DNA from: Phytopythium helicoides
Lineage: Eukaryota; Oomycota; Peronosporomycetes; Pythiales; Pythiaceae
Direction of reading: 5' to 3'
Length of the DNA stretch: 64,000 bases
Assembly (NCBI GenBank): GCA_024867545.1
Contig: JANFNE010000001.1
Location: forward strand, 1,860,001-1,924,000
This document shows, piece after piece, positions 11,901 through 21,905 of this stretch. Both the position numbers and the translations under genes were made by a program. The notes under the pieces were generated by a model. It was not told the origin of the DNA. It saw only the letters and a program-made list of their open reading frames with translations, and ran no database searches. Numbering within the stretch: the stretch's first letter is position 1; each line of letters opens with the position of its first letter.

Positions 11901-13074
11901 ACAAGTTGCCGAGGATCAGAAGCGTGCAGCCCTCGACGTGCAAGCACTCCGTGGTGAGCTCAACCATCTTGAGCAGCAGCTCCAGCAGCAAAATGCGATT
12001 GCAGAACAGTTGAAGCAGAACAACGACCAGCTTTCGCAGAAGCTGGAGTCTGCCCATCGTGAACGCGAGCAATTGGAAAATGCGCGTGTGCAAGCGGCAG
12101 CAAATGCGGAGCGTGCTAACTTGTCAGCATCGGACATGCAGCGCGAAAATGAGGAGCTCTCCTCTACTCTTGACAAGGCTCGCGCTAAGATTTCGTCACT
12201 CGAACAGCAAGCAGAGCGTGCTGGTAACGAGCAGCGCGCAGTTCAGACGCAGCTGGAGGCTCTCACCAAGAAGAACCTCTCGCTTGTTGCAGAGGTTGAA
12301 CACCTGCGCGAGCAATTTGAAGCGGTAATGTCGCGTGGCAAGAGCGAAAAGGAGAATGCTCAGCGTGAGATTGAGGAGTTGAAGCGTGCGCAGCATGCTA
12401 ACCAGGAACAGCAGCGTGCACTTACAGCGGAGGTTGCCAAGTCCCGCGAGGAGCTGCGCACTGTTCATGAGCTTGCGAGCCATACTCAAAATGAGAAAAA
12501 CGCACTCGCTCAAGAAACGGAGCGGCTTCGCGCTCTGTGTATGGAGCAGCAAGACTCGCGCCAGGCTCTCGAAGAACGCACGAAGGAGCTTGAGCATGCA
12601 CTCGATGACGCTCGACATGTCGTTGCCCAGCTCGAGGAGAAGCTCGCTAACGCGGAAGGGTTTGCTGTCCATCTTGAGGAGGAGGCGCACATGGAGATTG
12701 GCCGGCTGCATGAAGTGAACGGTGCCTTGCAGGCAGAGCTCGAGCACACAATAATGGCACGCCACGAAGACGCGGATGCTCATGACGAGCTGCGCATGAA
12801 GCTCGCCGAGCTGCAGGCCGAGAACAATGTTTTGGCTGCGCGTGCGCATCGGCTGACGGAGCAGCTCTCCCAGTATACGGAGCTGCCGGACGAGGACCGC
12901 CTGGCAGCATCTCAGACGGCGGCACCTGACTTGTGGGAGCTGCTGTCGTCAGGCATGGAGCAGCTCAAGGCGGACCTGGAGCTGGCAAGCAAGTATGCAT
13001 CGAGCATGGAGGTGAACGGCAGTACAAACGGCAGCGTCGTCGACGGTGACGAAGCCTTCGCCATCCCATCGTAG
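8915..13074 (+). CDS. Large golgin-like coiled-coil protein, 5 exons
   Basis: Proposed exons are 8915-9223, 9286-9446, 9508-9702, 9758-10396 and 10470-13074. They join in frame to about 1302 residues. The N-terminus (MWTVLFGEQ, then a Pro/Ala-rich stretch of about 60 residues) is low complexity. From about residue 75 to the end the protein is almost unbroken heptad-type coiled coil rich in Glu, Gln, Leu and Ala, ending in a short non-coiled tail. No GRIP, motor or kinase motif is visible. It resembles tethers of the golgin, CASP or centrosomal type in architecture only. The first intron is uncertain: the bases inside it (9235-9285) also read as good coiled coil in the downstream frame, so a 1-base indel near 9230 is an alternative to a 62 nt intron. 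Confidence 0.75.
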
Positions 13075-13279
13075 AAACCTGGGACACATGGTTGTAAGTA
13101 GAGAGGACGAGGGTCGCCGAGAGTGCCATGATATCAAATCGAAGTTGTTGCTTTTTCAAAGCAGAGTTGACCCATTTGTGGAGTTTCGTTGCAGGTATCA
13201 ACCCTAAATTTGGGAGCCAAGTGGTGTTGAGTCTGGAAGTGTCGCTGGAAGAGACTTGCGGGGAAGAGGAATTCACAAC

Positions 13280-14097
13280 ATGGAGCCACCAACCAGCAAA
13301 CTCATCGAGGCCAAGCAGGTGCGTTCCATCATTCCTCCACTTTGCTCCACCCACAATCTAAGCTTAAGTGCATTTGCCTATCTCAGCGTCGCCAAGAGGC
13401 TGCTCACGATGCATTGCTGCTGCGCAACCGCATTGCGCTACTCAAGACGGAGGAAGAAAAGGCCTGGAAGAAAATCGAGCAGACACGCCGTCGCGCAGCA
13501 GAACTCATGAAGCTACGAGCTGATAACGGGCGGTCGCAAGCGGAGTTACGTGAAATGCGCGAGTTGGCTGAGCGTGAGTTGCAGGCCTCCATTCAGGCGA
13601 AACGAGAGCTGGTCCTGAGTATCGACAGTATCCAGAAGAAGAAAGAGATGGGAATGCAGCTAACAGAGGCGCGGCGCTGCGAGGCGCAACAGCTCAAGGA
13701 GGAGAAGCAGCGGTGGAAGGAAATGACCGACCGAGCCAAACGTGAGGAACTGCTTGAGGCTGTTCGCCGAAAGGAGGAAATTGAGAGCCAAAAGGAGGCA
13801 CTGCGTGTCAAAAAGCTCGCCCAAAAGCAAGAAGTCGAAAAATCCTCAAAAGAGCGAGCATTGGAGCGTGTGCGCGCTGAAGAACAGTTGCTTCGCCAGC
13901 GCGAGCACGAGGTCCAGGAAATGGAACGCCTCGAACGAGAGCTCATTGAGCGCCTGCGCAGCACACAACATTTGCAGAAACAAGCTTTTGAAGAGCTCGA
14001 GGCTGCACTCACTGGCAATGGCCCTGTAAGTCCCACGAATGTAGGCTGCTCGGGCTCCATGGTGGTCGCTGGAGCGCGCAGTCCTGCGAAGGAGTGA
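13280..14097 (+). CDS. Short coiled-coil protein, 2 exons
   Basis: Exon 13280-13318 (13 codons) joins over a 68 nt GT-AG intron to exon 13387-14097, giving 249 residues. The middle 190 residues form one long, strongly charged helix (Arg/Lys/Glu with Leu heptads), typical of a single alpha-helix or parallel coiled coil. The last 30 residues are Gly/Ser-rich and probably disordered. No membrane segment or catalytic motif. It lies on the same strand about 200 bp after a larger coiled-coil gene, but I see no evidence that the two are transcribed together. Family not recognised. Confidence 0.7.
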
Positions 14098-14586
14098 AGA
14101 AATGATGACAAGGGTAGTGCACATTGATTAATAGCCGGGGTACCCGGCAATGGCGCTGTGGTAGATGGCCACAAAACCCTCCATTTTACATTCACCCTTC
14201 TCATCACAACGATCGACATAAACTCTCACTCAACCGGAAAACGTGGAAAAGGAGACGTGAAACTAAATAAACCTGTCGTTACGGTTCTGCCCAATTGACA
14301 AGCTGGCAGCGCAGTTCATCAGCTTCAAGCGGGCCTCCCCAGCGATGACAACAGCACTGCATTGACACTTCGTATTGCTTGTTGGAGATGCCATAGGAAG
14401 GATCTCCAGAGCTCCATCATGAGCCACGGCAAGCTAGTAAAGCGGCCTTTGCCGCTCTGCCTGCATACACGTAAATGGGCATGATGAGCATGTTTTGAAT
14501 TGGCAAGCGCCCACTCGCTCTCGAACGGCAACGAACGAAAGCGGCTGCCGACCCTGATCTCCATACTCACAGTGTAATTTTCCACC
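14098..14586. other. Leader of the Fanzor relic, with a candidate left element end
   Basis: Non-coding by eye. It contains a near-perfect hairpin GCCGGGGTACCCGGC at 14134-14148, which resembles a hairpin on the far side of the Fanzor gene at 16663-16679. The element boundary probably lies in this interval. Confidence 0.3.
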
Positions 14587-16539
14587 ATGGCAAACAAGCG
14601 CGCTCCATCGGGCACGGAGGGCGATCCAGGTCCCCGGCGAGGCAGTTCCAAGATCAGGCAAGCTGCCGCAGGGCTACGCAGATCCACAACGAGTAGAGCT
14701 GCTTCCACAAGTCGACGAGGTCGGTCCAAGACAACACGTGCAGCTGGTGCTAGGTCTAAAAGGAAGAAGCGCAGTGCAGAACCACGCAAGAGTCAGTCAA
14801 AGAGGCGACGAGCCAAAGTCGAGGCTCGTGACGCAGCTAACGCCAAATCCTCGCTTGTGTGCTTCAAGACGTCGCTCAAGGCGTTTTGCAAGAGCGATGA
14901 GGCCATGACTTTGCCGTGGGAGTCCGTGCTGGCGGATAAGGACCAGGCCGTGCTGGAGGCTTACGTCCTCGCCAACATCCACGCCGTGCGGATGTGTCAG
15001 CTGGGCGATGCAGTGGAGCCACTCAACCAGGTCTTCTTCTACAGATGCCTATCGTGTGTTTGCAACGCCAACTCCACACTCGGGTCTCCTGCATTCCAGC
15101 AATCAGGCACGCTGTACAACACTTGGCGAGGTGAGGACGCTCGACGTGCAAGCAACCGGCAGATTACCGCTGGGTGGCAGCAGAACGCATCCCAAATGAT
15201 GGCCACTAACACCAAGAACGCGATCGTACGCAACTTCTACCGTCGCTTTCACCGTCACATCAAGCGGGTCTATGACTTGAATGGTGCTGAGGCCTACGTC
15301 ATGATCAAGAGCATCCTGGACCCTGTCTACAACGGCAACGATACCGAGGTGCAGGCTTGGCGAGAGCAGATCCCGCGCAACGAGAGCGGCTACTTGTCCG
15401 ACGAGGCTAACAGATTGCTTCCTCTCACCTACATGATTCTAGCCGACAGAGGAGAGGAATCGCCGGTTTCAGCATCGACAGGACATCCCAGAGGTCCGCA
15501 CGTTCAGTCTCCTGCCGACAAAGAATGGGTTCAAGTGCTCGCACTTCAAGATGTGCAAGACGGCGCTCCGCAGCCTACTTCTACGTGCTGGTGTTCGCGT
15601 GCCTCCTCAAGGCGACGATTGGAATGCTGTCGCAGACGATTGGTGGCACAGTCTCTTCAATATCGAGAAGTTTGAAACAGCCAACAAGAAGTTCGCAGGA
15701 GAGATCGTGACGGACGGAAAGGCTGTCAGCATTGTCATGCGGAAAACCCATCCGGCGACAGACCGCCCACTTCGGGAAGAAGACTACGATGTCATGTGGG
15801 GCCTAGATCCTGGCAGACGAGATCTGTTTGTAGCAACCAACCAGGACGGCGAGACTATCCACTGCTCTACTCGTGAGTTCTGCGAGGATGCTCGCTACCA
15901 CAAGAGCAACCAGAAGATAGCTTGCTGGAAGGAGCGGCGTCCCGACATTTTGGCGGCCGAGCGTCAGATGCCATCGAAGAAGACCGCGTCGCTCGAGTTG
16001 CTGGAAACGTACACACGATACGTTATTCCACGTATGGAAAACCTGCTAGGATTTTCACGGACGAAGGGATTCCGCAACCTGCGTTTTGGTCGGTACATCT
16101 TTGCGCAGAAAAAGCTACATGAGCTATGCCGGAGACTGACCCAGCAAGCAGGCAGGCGAACGGTGGTTGGATTTGGAGATTGGAGCAATACCGATTACTC
16201 TAGACTCATCAAGAAGTGCCCCGCGGGGCCGGTCAAAAGACTCGAGCAGACGTTGAGAAACTACTGTCGTGTGCAATCGATTGATGAGTTTCGCACCAGC
16301 AAACTTCACTCACGTTGCTAGAATACCAGAACAGTCTCCACCTCTGCAAGGTCAAGAACAGCACGGACAAGGAATGGCGGACGTGCAAGGTTTATAGTGT
16401 GCTCCATTGTCGATCCAATGGCTGTTTTGGTACTACTGTGAACCGCGACGTCAACGCCTCGAAGAACATGCTGATGCTTCTCCTCAACATGCTCCGTGGT
16501 CAACCAAGACCTAACGTTTTTTGTCGAGCGCCAACTTAA
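14587..16539 (+). pseudogene. Fanzor (TnpB-like RuvC nuclease), broken by two frameshifts
   Basis: About 650 codons split over three frames. Part 1 (14587 to about 15460) starts with a Lys/Arg-rich nuclear-localisation-like segment followed by the helical part of the nuclease. Part 2 (about 15460-16318, other frame) begins with TFSLLPTKNGFKCSHFKM and carries RuvC-I GLDPGRRDLF (Asp near 15806) and RuvC-II IDEFRTSKL (Glu near 16285). It ends at TAG 16319-16321. Part 3 (16315-16539) supplies the Cys residues of the zinc ribbon and RuvC-III NRDVNASKNM (Asp near 16447). The order RuvC-I, DEFRTSK, zinc ribbon, NRDVNA is the Fanzor signature. Fanzors are eukaryotic RNA-guided nucleases carried by transposons, known in oomycetes. 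The D-E-D triad survives but the frame does not, unless both shifts are assembly errors. Confidence 0.85.
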
Positions 16540-16725
16540 CACATCAGGGGCCACAAAGTGTCTGCAGGTGCGTTCAGCGTGCCCGCAGATAGCACTGTAT
16601 ACTCAGGCATTGTTGCATTTTCACTGGGTTCCATTCCCAGTCATCGTCTTTTATCGTAGGATGCCGGGTTTACCACGGCCATACCCGCGAGCCGAAGGCG
16701 AGTGCTAGCAATACAAGTCACGTGT
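16540..16725. other. 3' flank of the Fanzor relic, candidate right end and guide-RNA region
   Basis: Short non-coding interval between the Fanzor stop and the TTI2-like stop. It contains a hairpin GCCGGGTTTACCACGGC at 16663-16679 and a second small stem (CTGGG/CCCAG near 16624-16640). In TnpB and Fanzor loci the guide RNA is transcribed from the gene's 3' end into the element's right end, so this is where it would be expected. That is inference from family knowledge, not seen directly. Confidence 0.25.
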
Positions 16726-18192
16726 TCATTCGGATCTATCGCTGGTGTTCTTTGTTAGCCGACTAGCAATGCCATCCGTGAAGCTCTTGAGACCTTTACA
16801 CTCGACACCGATAGTTTGCAGCATTGGCAGTGCTTTGACTCCATCAAGATCATATAGGAGTGTCAAAACTTCCTCGCTTGCTGATAGCAATTTCTTTTTC
16901 TGCTCAGGGCTCGGAGCGTGAGTGCTTGCAGGGTCGTCGAACATCTCGCAGTACGCAACGACGCGCATGGTTCCGACAAGAATCTCTTCAGTGTGCGCCG
17001 GGATTCGGGGCCAGGCTCCTGTCACGGTCACGCGCAGTGTTTCGAGCGCTTCCAGTAACAGAGCCACATCGATGGCGTCAAAGCTCGCGACGAGCACCTT
17101 GAGGAGCGGCTGTAAGTACCGGATGAGATGTATGCTGTGAGGTGCTCCCATGTGCTCTACAAAAGGACGTAAGCGCTTGATGTAGATAGTTCGGACAGGC
17201 GTGTCATTGCACAGGCTTACATCGGTGAGCAGCCGTGGTAGGAACTGGTCGTAGAACTTGACTTCGCCTGGAGGCGAGACCTTGGCGAGCGACTCGGCGA
17301 GGCACTCAAGTAAGCAGTCGAGCGTCGAGGGCTTGCGTGAAGTAAGGCTCGTGCGCAGCACTTCAAGTAGCACGTCGCTATACCATCGCAACTCGGATGG
17401 AGTCACATTAAACACGATGTGGCGCAAGATCTGGACACCCACAACTTGCGTTTCGTCGCGCAAGTCGTCGATGAGGGGGAACGTGAGCGCCAGGACCCGC
17501 CCGAGCAGGTCCCCACCAAGGTGCGGAAATGAAACTCGCGTGACGACCCACAGCAGCACGTGTTTGGGAAATGACTCTGGCTCCACCCAATCTTCTTTGG
17601 TCACTCCCTGGCTGCTCAGCGCCACCACTTGTGTCACGTACTTGGCTAGCACGCCCTCAAGGTTTTCAACCCCAGCGAGTGCACTGCCCGTGGCAAAGAT
17701 TCTTGCTGCAACATCCGCACTTGCCATGAGGTCGCTCGCCGGGAGCTTCCCGCAAGCTACGAAGCTGGCGGCGCACAGCGCGAACGGCAGCCACCGCACG
17801 AGCTCCTTGTCTCCTCGGAGCTCTGGGACTTCTGCAACCCGATCCGCAAACTTGGCCACGGGATTGAGCAGGCAGCACAGCGCCTCATCCAGTTGCAAGA
17901 AGCTCGCTGTATCGTCAGGGCGCACTGCAACTGCTGTGACGTGGCGCATGGCTACGCGACACAGCTCCTTGACCACGCGGACGCCCTGCCGATGAGCTCG
18001 TGCGAAGTCGCCGGCGTCTGCGGCCGCGAAAAGCGCCTCTAGACGCGCAGGTTCGGCCAGGAGAGACGCGCGGCGCTCGCCATCGACGGGAGGAGTGAAG
18101 GTCACGAGCGCCTCCAGCAGCTTCGCGAGCATCGAGCCCTCCAGAGCGTCCAGCGCGCGCTCGAGGGCGACGCCATCGCCTCGCGACTCCAT
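16726..18192 (-). CDS. TTI2: TTI2-like protein (TELO2-interacting protein 2 family)
   Basis: Single exon. The start was placed at ATG 18192 (MESRGDGVALERALDALEG), giving 488 residues; in-frame ATGs at 18234 and 18303 are possible but add unrelated Leu/Phe-rich residues. The protein is an all-helical repeat solenoid. The block LTFPLIDDLRDETQVVGVQI followed by a helix pair, and the later block FYDQFLPRLLTD...VRTIYIKRLRPFVEHMG, correspond in order and spacing to the conserved TTI2 core. TTI2 works with TELO2 and TTI1 in the co-chaperone complex that matures PIKK kinases such as mTOR and ATM. Assignment rests on pattern memory of a divergent family; a generic HEAT protein is the alternative. Confidence 0.6.
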   Translation of the reverse strand: MESRGDGVALERALDALEGSMLAKLLEALVTFTPPVDGERRASLLAEPARLEALFAAADAGDFARAHRQGVRVVKELCRVAMRHVTAVAVRPDDTASFLQLDEALCCLLNPVAKFADRVAEVPELRGDKELVRWLPFALCAASFVACGKLPASDLMASADVAARIFATGSALAGVENLEGVLAKYVTQVVALSSQGVTKEDWVEPESFPKHVLLWVVTRVSFPHLGGDLLGRVLALTFPLIDDLRDETQVVGVQILRHIVFNVTPSELRWYSDVLLEVLRTSLTSRKPSTLDCLLECLAESLAKVSPPGEVKFYDQFLPRLLTDVSLCNDTPVRTIYIKRLRPFVEHMGAPHSIHLIRYLQPLLKVLVASFDAIDVALLLEALETLRVTVTGAWPRIPAHTEEILVGTMRVVAYCEMFDDPASTHAPSPEQKKKLLSASEEVLTLLYDLDGVKALPMLQTIGVECKGLKSFTDGIASRLTKNTSDRSE

Positions 18193-18870
18193 GGCGTTGC
18201 TGGTCACTTTGGCACTCGGCTGGCGAAGGACCATTGGTGGAAAACTGAGCAAATAGAGCTTCGTGATTGGTGAGAAAAGTTTAGGTTTGTATGTGGCCCA
18301 CATATCCCCACTTCAACAGAGCCGACGCTGTTCAAGACACTGCTTGGTTTTGGCTGTCAAGGTGCTGGTGACTGCGCTCACAAGGACATCAGGGATGACC
18401 TGGGGCGATTTTGGCTTCCCTCGGTATTTTCATGTTTGGATCTATCAAGCATGTCGGCAGTTCAAGTGGTGTCTCTGAAGCCAACACCAGCTCCTTCGCT
18501 TTACATCGAACACAATAGCAACACACAATCGAAAAGCAAATGTCATGCATGCACTCACCATCTAACTCTCTCTGCATGCACACTTACTTTCGTATGAAGA
18601 AGCGAGAACGGCACTTGTGTAGAGCTCAACTCGATCAATACACAAACAAGCGATCAACACGGAACAACGGCAACATTTCATGCGAGGAATATATTACTTG
18701 ATGCTCCCCCATGGTGGTGGAGTCGATTGGTGTGTTTTCTGTGTTTTCTTCTTGGGGATTTTCACGAAGCAAAGACATGACTGCCGGTGGCAGGGCGAAC
18801 GAGGAAGTGAGGCAGCTGGGCGAACAGTAGTCTGCCTGCTCAACGCCATCTCATCACATCGCACACTTGC
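18193..18870. other. Interval between TTI2 and PEPCK containing the left outer edge of the inverted repeat
   Basis: The left arm of the inverted repeat starts at 18372. Bases 18372-18398 are identical, in reverse, to the last nine codons (including stop) of the membrane-protein gene at 30029-30055. The rest is the PEPCK 3' flank. No other gene seen. Confidence 0.7.
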
Positions 18871-20472
18871 TTAGACGCGCGGGCCATGCACCGACAGGTC
18901 GTTGCCAGGCACGATGAACTCCTTGAAGTTGTCCTTGAACGACTGCGCGAGCTTGAGCGCCGTGGCGTCGAAAGCGGCCTTGTCGGTCCACGAGTTCTTG
19001 GGGATGAGGATCTCCGACGGCACGCCCTCGACCGTCGTGGGAATCTCAAAGCCGAACAGCGGGTCCTCCACGAACGTGGACGAGTTGATGCTGCCGTCCA
19101 GCACGGCATCCACGCACTTGCGCGTGAACGCGAGCTTCATGCGCTTGCCCACACCGTAGGCACCGCCGCTCCAGCCCGTGTTGATGAGGTACACGTGCGT
19201 GTTGTGCTCCTCGAGCTTCTTCTTGAGCAGGTCGGCGTACTTGGTCGGGTGCAGCGTCATGAAGGCGGCGCCGAAGCACGTCGAGAAAGTGGCCTGCGGC
19301 TCCGTGATGCCGCGCTCCGTGCCCGCGACCTTGGCCGTGTAGCCCGAGAGGAAGTGGTACTGCGCCTGACCGGCCGACAGCTTGGCCACGGGCGGCAGCA
19401 CGCCGTACGCGTCGCACGTCAGGAAGATGACGGCGTTCGGGTGGTTGCCGCGCGAGTTGGGCTGGTGGTGCGGGATGTGGTAGATGGGGTACGACACGCG
19501 GCCGTTCTCCGTCTTGCTCGAGTTGAAGTAGTCCGGCACGTTGTTGTCGTCGATCCAGACGTTCTCGAGCATGGCGTTCGGGCGGATGGCGTTGAAGATG
19601 TCGGGCTCGTTCTCGGCGCTCAGGTCGATCGTCTTGGCGTAGCAGCCGCCCTCGAAGTTGAACACGCCCTCGTCATCCCAGCCGTGCTCGTCGTCACCGA
19701 TGAGCTCGCGCTTCGGGTCGGCCGACAGCGTCGTCTTGCCGGTGCCCGAGAGACCGAAGAAGATGGCCGTGTCACCGCCGCGGCCGATGTTGGCCGACGC
19801 GTGCATCGACATGACGCCCTTGAGCGGCAGGTAGTAGTTCATCATGGAGAAGATGCCCTTCTTCATCTCACCGCCGTAGAAGGTGCCGCCGATGATGGCC
19901 ATGTGCTTCTCGATGTTGAAGATGACAAACACCTCCGAGTGCAGTCCGTGCTCCTTCCAGTCCTCATCGACGATCTTGCAGGCGTTGATGATGGTGAAGT
20001 CGGCCGAGAAGTTGCTGGCGATGTCTTTGAACTCGGGCCGGATGAACATGTTGGTCACGAAGTGGTGCTGCCAGGCCAGCTCCGTGACGATGCGCACCTT
20101 GAGGCGCGACTTCTCGTTCACGCCGCAGTATCCGTCGAACACGTACATGCGGTCTACCGAGCTGAAGTACTTGGTGGCCTTGTTGAGCAGCACGTCGAAG
20201 ACCTCGGGGCGAGCGGGTTGGTTGACCGATCCCCACCAGACGTTGTCCTGCGACGGCGCCTGCTTGACGATGAACTTGTCCTTGGGGGAGCGGCCCGTGA
20301 ACTTGCCCGTGTCCACGGCGAACGTGCCGTTGTGCACGAACGAGCCCTCATTGAAGCGGCGCTCGTGGTCGGCGAGCTGCTCGTACGTCAGGTTGTGGAA
20401 CACGGTGCAGTCGTTCTCGATGCCGATGGCGCCCAGGTTGAGCGCCGCGGTCGTGGTCTCGTGCTGCGCCAT
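18871..20472 (-). CDS. PCK: ATP-dependent phosphoenolpyruvate carboxykinase, copy 1
   Basis: 533 residues from [12 protein letters not shown] at 20472. The frame is open to 20586, but that extension is Pro/Arg low complexity. Catalyses oxaloacetate + ATP to PEP + CO2 + ADP, the first committed step of gluconeogenesis, normally cytosolic. Visible motifs: PEPCK signature region around RSPKDKF, P-loop [14 protein letters not shown], metal-binding [19 protein letters not shown], and [15 protein letters not shown] near the C-terminus, all in ATP-type order; length is normal for the ATP form (about 530-540). Protein sequence is identical to copy 2. Divergent from the EF-hand gene with 1.4 kb between starts, a possible shared regulatory region. 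Confidence 0.97.
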   Translation of the reverse strand: MAQHETTTAALNLGAIGIENDCTVFHNLTYEQLADHERRFNEGSFVHNGTFAVDTGKFTGRSPKDKFIVKQAPSQDNVWWGSVNQPARPEVFDVLLNKATKYFSSVDRMYVFDGYCGVNEKSRLKVRIVTELAWQHHFVTNMFIRPEFKDIASNFSADFTIINACKIVDEDWKEHGLHSEVFVIFNIEKHMAIIGGTFYGGEMKKGIFSMMNYYLPLKGVMSMHASANIGRGGDTAIFFGLSGTGKTTLSADPKRELIGDDEHGWDDEGVFNFEGGCYAKTIDLSAENEPDIFNAIRPNAMLENVWIDDNNVPDYFNSSKTENGRVSYPIYHIPHHQPNSRGNHPNAVIFLTCDAYGVLPPVAKLSAGQAQYHFLSGYTAKVAGTERGITEPQATFSTCFGAAFMTLHPTKYADLLKKKLEEHNTHVYLINTGWSGGAYGVGKRMKLAFTRKCVDAVLDGSINSSTFVEDPLFGFEIPTTVEGVPSEILIPKNSWTDKAAFDATALKLAQSFKDNFKEFIVPGNDLSVHGPRV

Positions 20473-21905
20473 GGCTTGCGGAGGGGGAGCGGGGCGGGAG
20501 GTTGGCGGGGGCTGGCGGGGGAAGCGGACGCTTGGGCGGGCCGGAGCCAATTGGGAAGTGAGCGCCGCCGACCTGCGAGCGCCCACGGCCGCCGCCTTGA
20601 AGCGCCTCCAAGGTGACGTAGGAGCGAGCTGAGCTCCGGACTCGGCCGTTGCGGCGCTGCATGTCTATTGGCGAGCGCGGACGGCGCGTACCCCTCGTGA
20701 CGCGCGCGCGTCATGGGTTGCGGATGGCTCGGGCGGTTAGAAAGCGTCCATCTGCGGTTGACTTGGGGAGAGTATGGGCTCTCCCGCTCTCGGAAAGGTA
20801 TCCAGCCGCACCAGCCGGAGCATTCGACCCCAGGGGGGCACTGCGCGTGGTGGGTAACCCGACTCGACGCAACGCGAGCAGTGCAACCTGCCGGGGCCTT
20901 GACGTGCTCCGGACGATCGGATGCAACCGGGTCCAGCACTGCGTTGCAGCGTACCGTACATTTATGCTCCCGATTCCGATTCCGATTGCGCTGACCCATT
21001 GCATTGCGACCGTAGTGATGGCCGGCTGGCTGCCTGGAGTGAGCTCCCGATGGCTCGCGCAGATGTGCAAGCACAGAGCCACGCAGTCCGCCAGAGCCTG
21101 CCTGCCGTACAGTATGACTCGATTGCTCGCCACCACCGCAATATTTTCTGTTGTTGCAACCGACGTCCATCATGCACTCGACAAGAAGAACACGACACTA
21201 CGCATGGAGTATTGCCACCGCGCATTTTCGCCACCGCGCATTTCGCCACCATGCGTTTTGAAGCAGCTTGCGCGCACGCATGCATGGCAGACGCTGGCAG
21301 GAGCACGCAGATCAGGGCCGCACAGGAAAAACTACGGTACAGCGAGCGCGTTCGCAAGCACCGTACTGTACAGTACGGTACGGTACGATACGAGCGAATC
21401 GCCGAGCCGTGACGTTTCCTTGTCAACATGCGTGTTTCAGCGCGCTCTGCCCCGTCGCGTGTGTCATAGACGTGGGTGGTTACGCTAAGTTACGCTCGCG
21501 TACCCCTTCAACTTCAACATGGCATTCCGCCGGCCTTTCGCGCGTGTCTTTCGCCCACATACAGCGTGCCATACTACACGAATGATGGTCGACACCTGAT
21601 CCTGATCCGCTGCTTCGGATCTTGTAAAGCCGCGCGCCGCATACTCGCCACGAATAGCGCGGCGGACGAGCAAGCGAAGCCTGTCGACGGCTTACGCGCC
21701 GCCGATTGCTGGCGTCGACCTGCTCGGCGGCCCAGACGCGCACATAAGTCTGCGGGTCAGGACGCTGTGGAGGCGGTTGGGGCTCATGAGCATGCGAGGG
21801 GCTCGCGGTGAGGCATAAAAGTCCCTGCGAGCTGATTGCGCAGCGAGCGAGGCGGTGAGGCGCGCGTCCCGGCGGTTTGCGCAGTTGCGACCGCCGCTGA
21901 CGTCC
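20473..21905. promoter_or_regulatory. Shared upstream region of PEPCK copy 1 and the EF-hand gene
   Basis: 1.43 kb between divergent starts. Notable sequences: a perfect 18 bp palindrome CCGTACTGTACAGTACGG at 21361-21378 followed by GGTAC steps; a short tandem repeat of a GCGCATTTCGCCACC-like unit at about 21217-21256; and an AATCGG/GATTCCG-rich stretch near 20970. All recur in reverse in the right arm. Regulatory function is inferred from position and conservation between copies. Confidence 0.45.

Noticed and set aside
16618..16645. tRNA-like T-arm (CTGGG-TTCCATT-CCCAG)
   Set aside because: The loop does not fit the TTCRANY consensus and no acceptor, D or anticodon arm can be folded around it.
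18886..20616. 576-codon open frame on the plus strand, and its counterpart at 27784-29514 on the minus strand
   Set aside because: Exact antisense of the PEPCK genes; composition is that of a mirrored GC-rich coding sequence.
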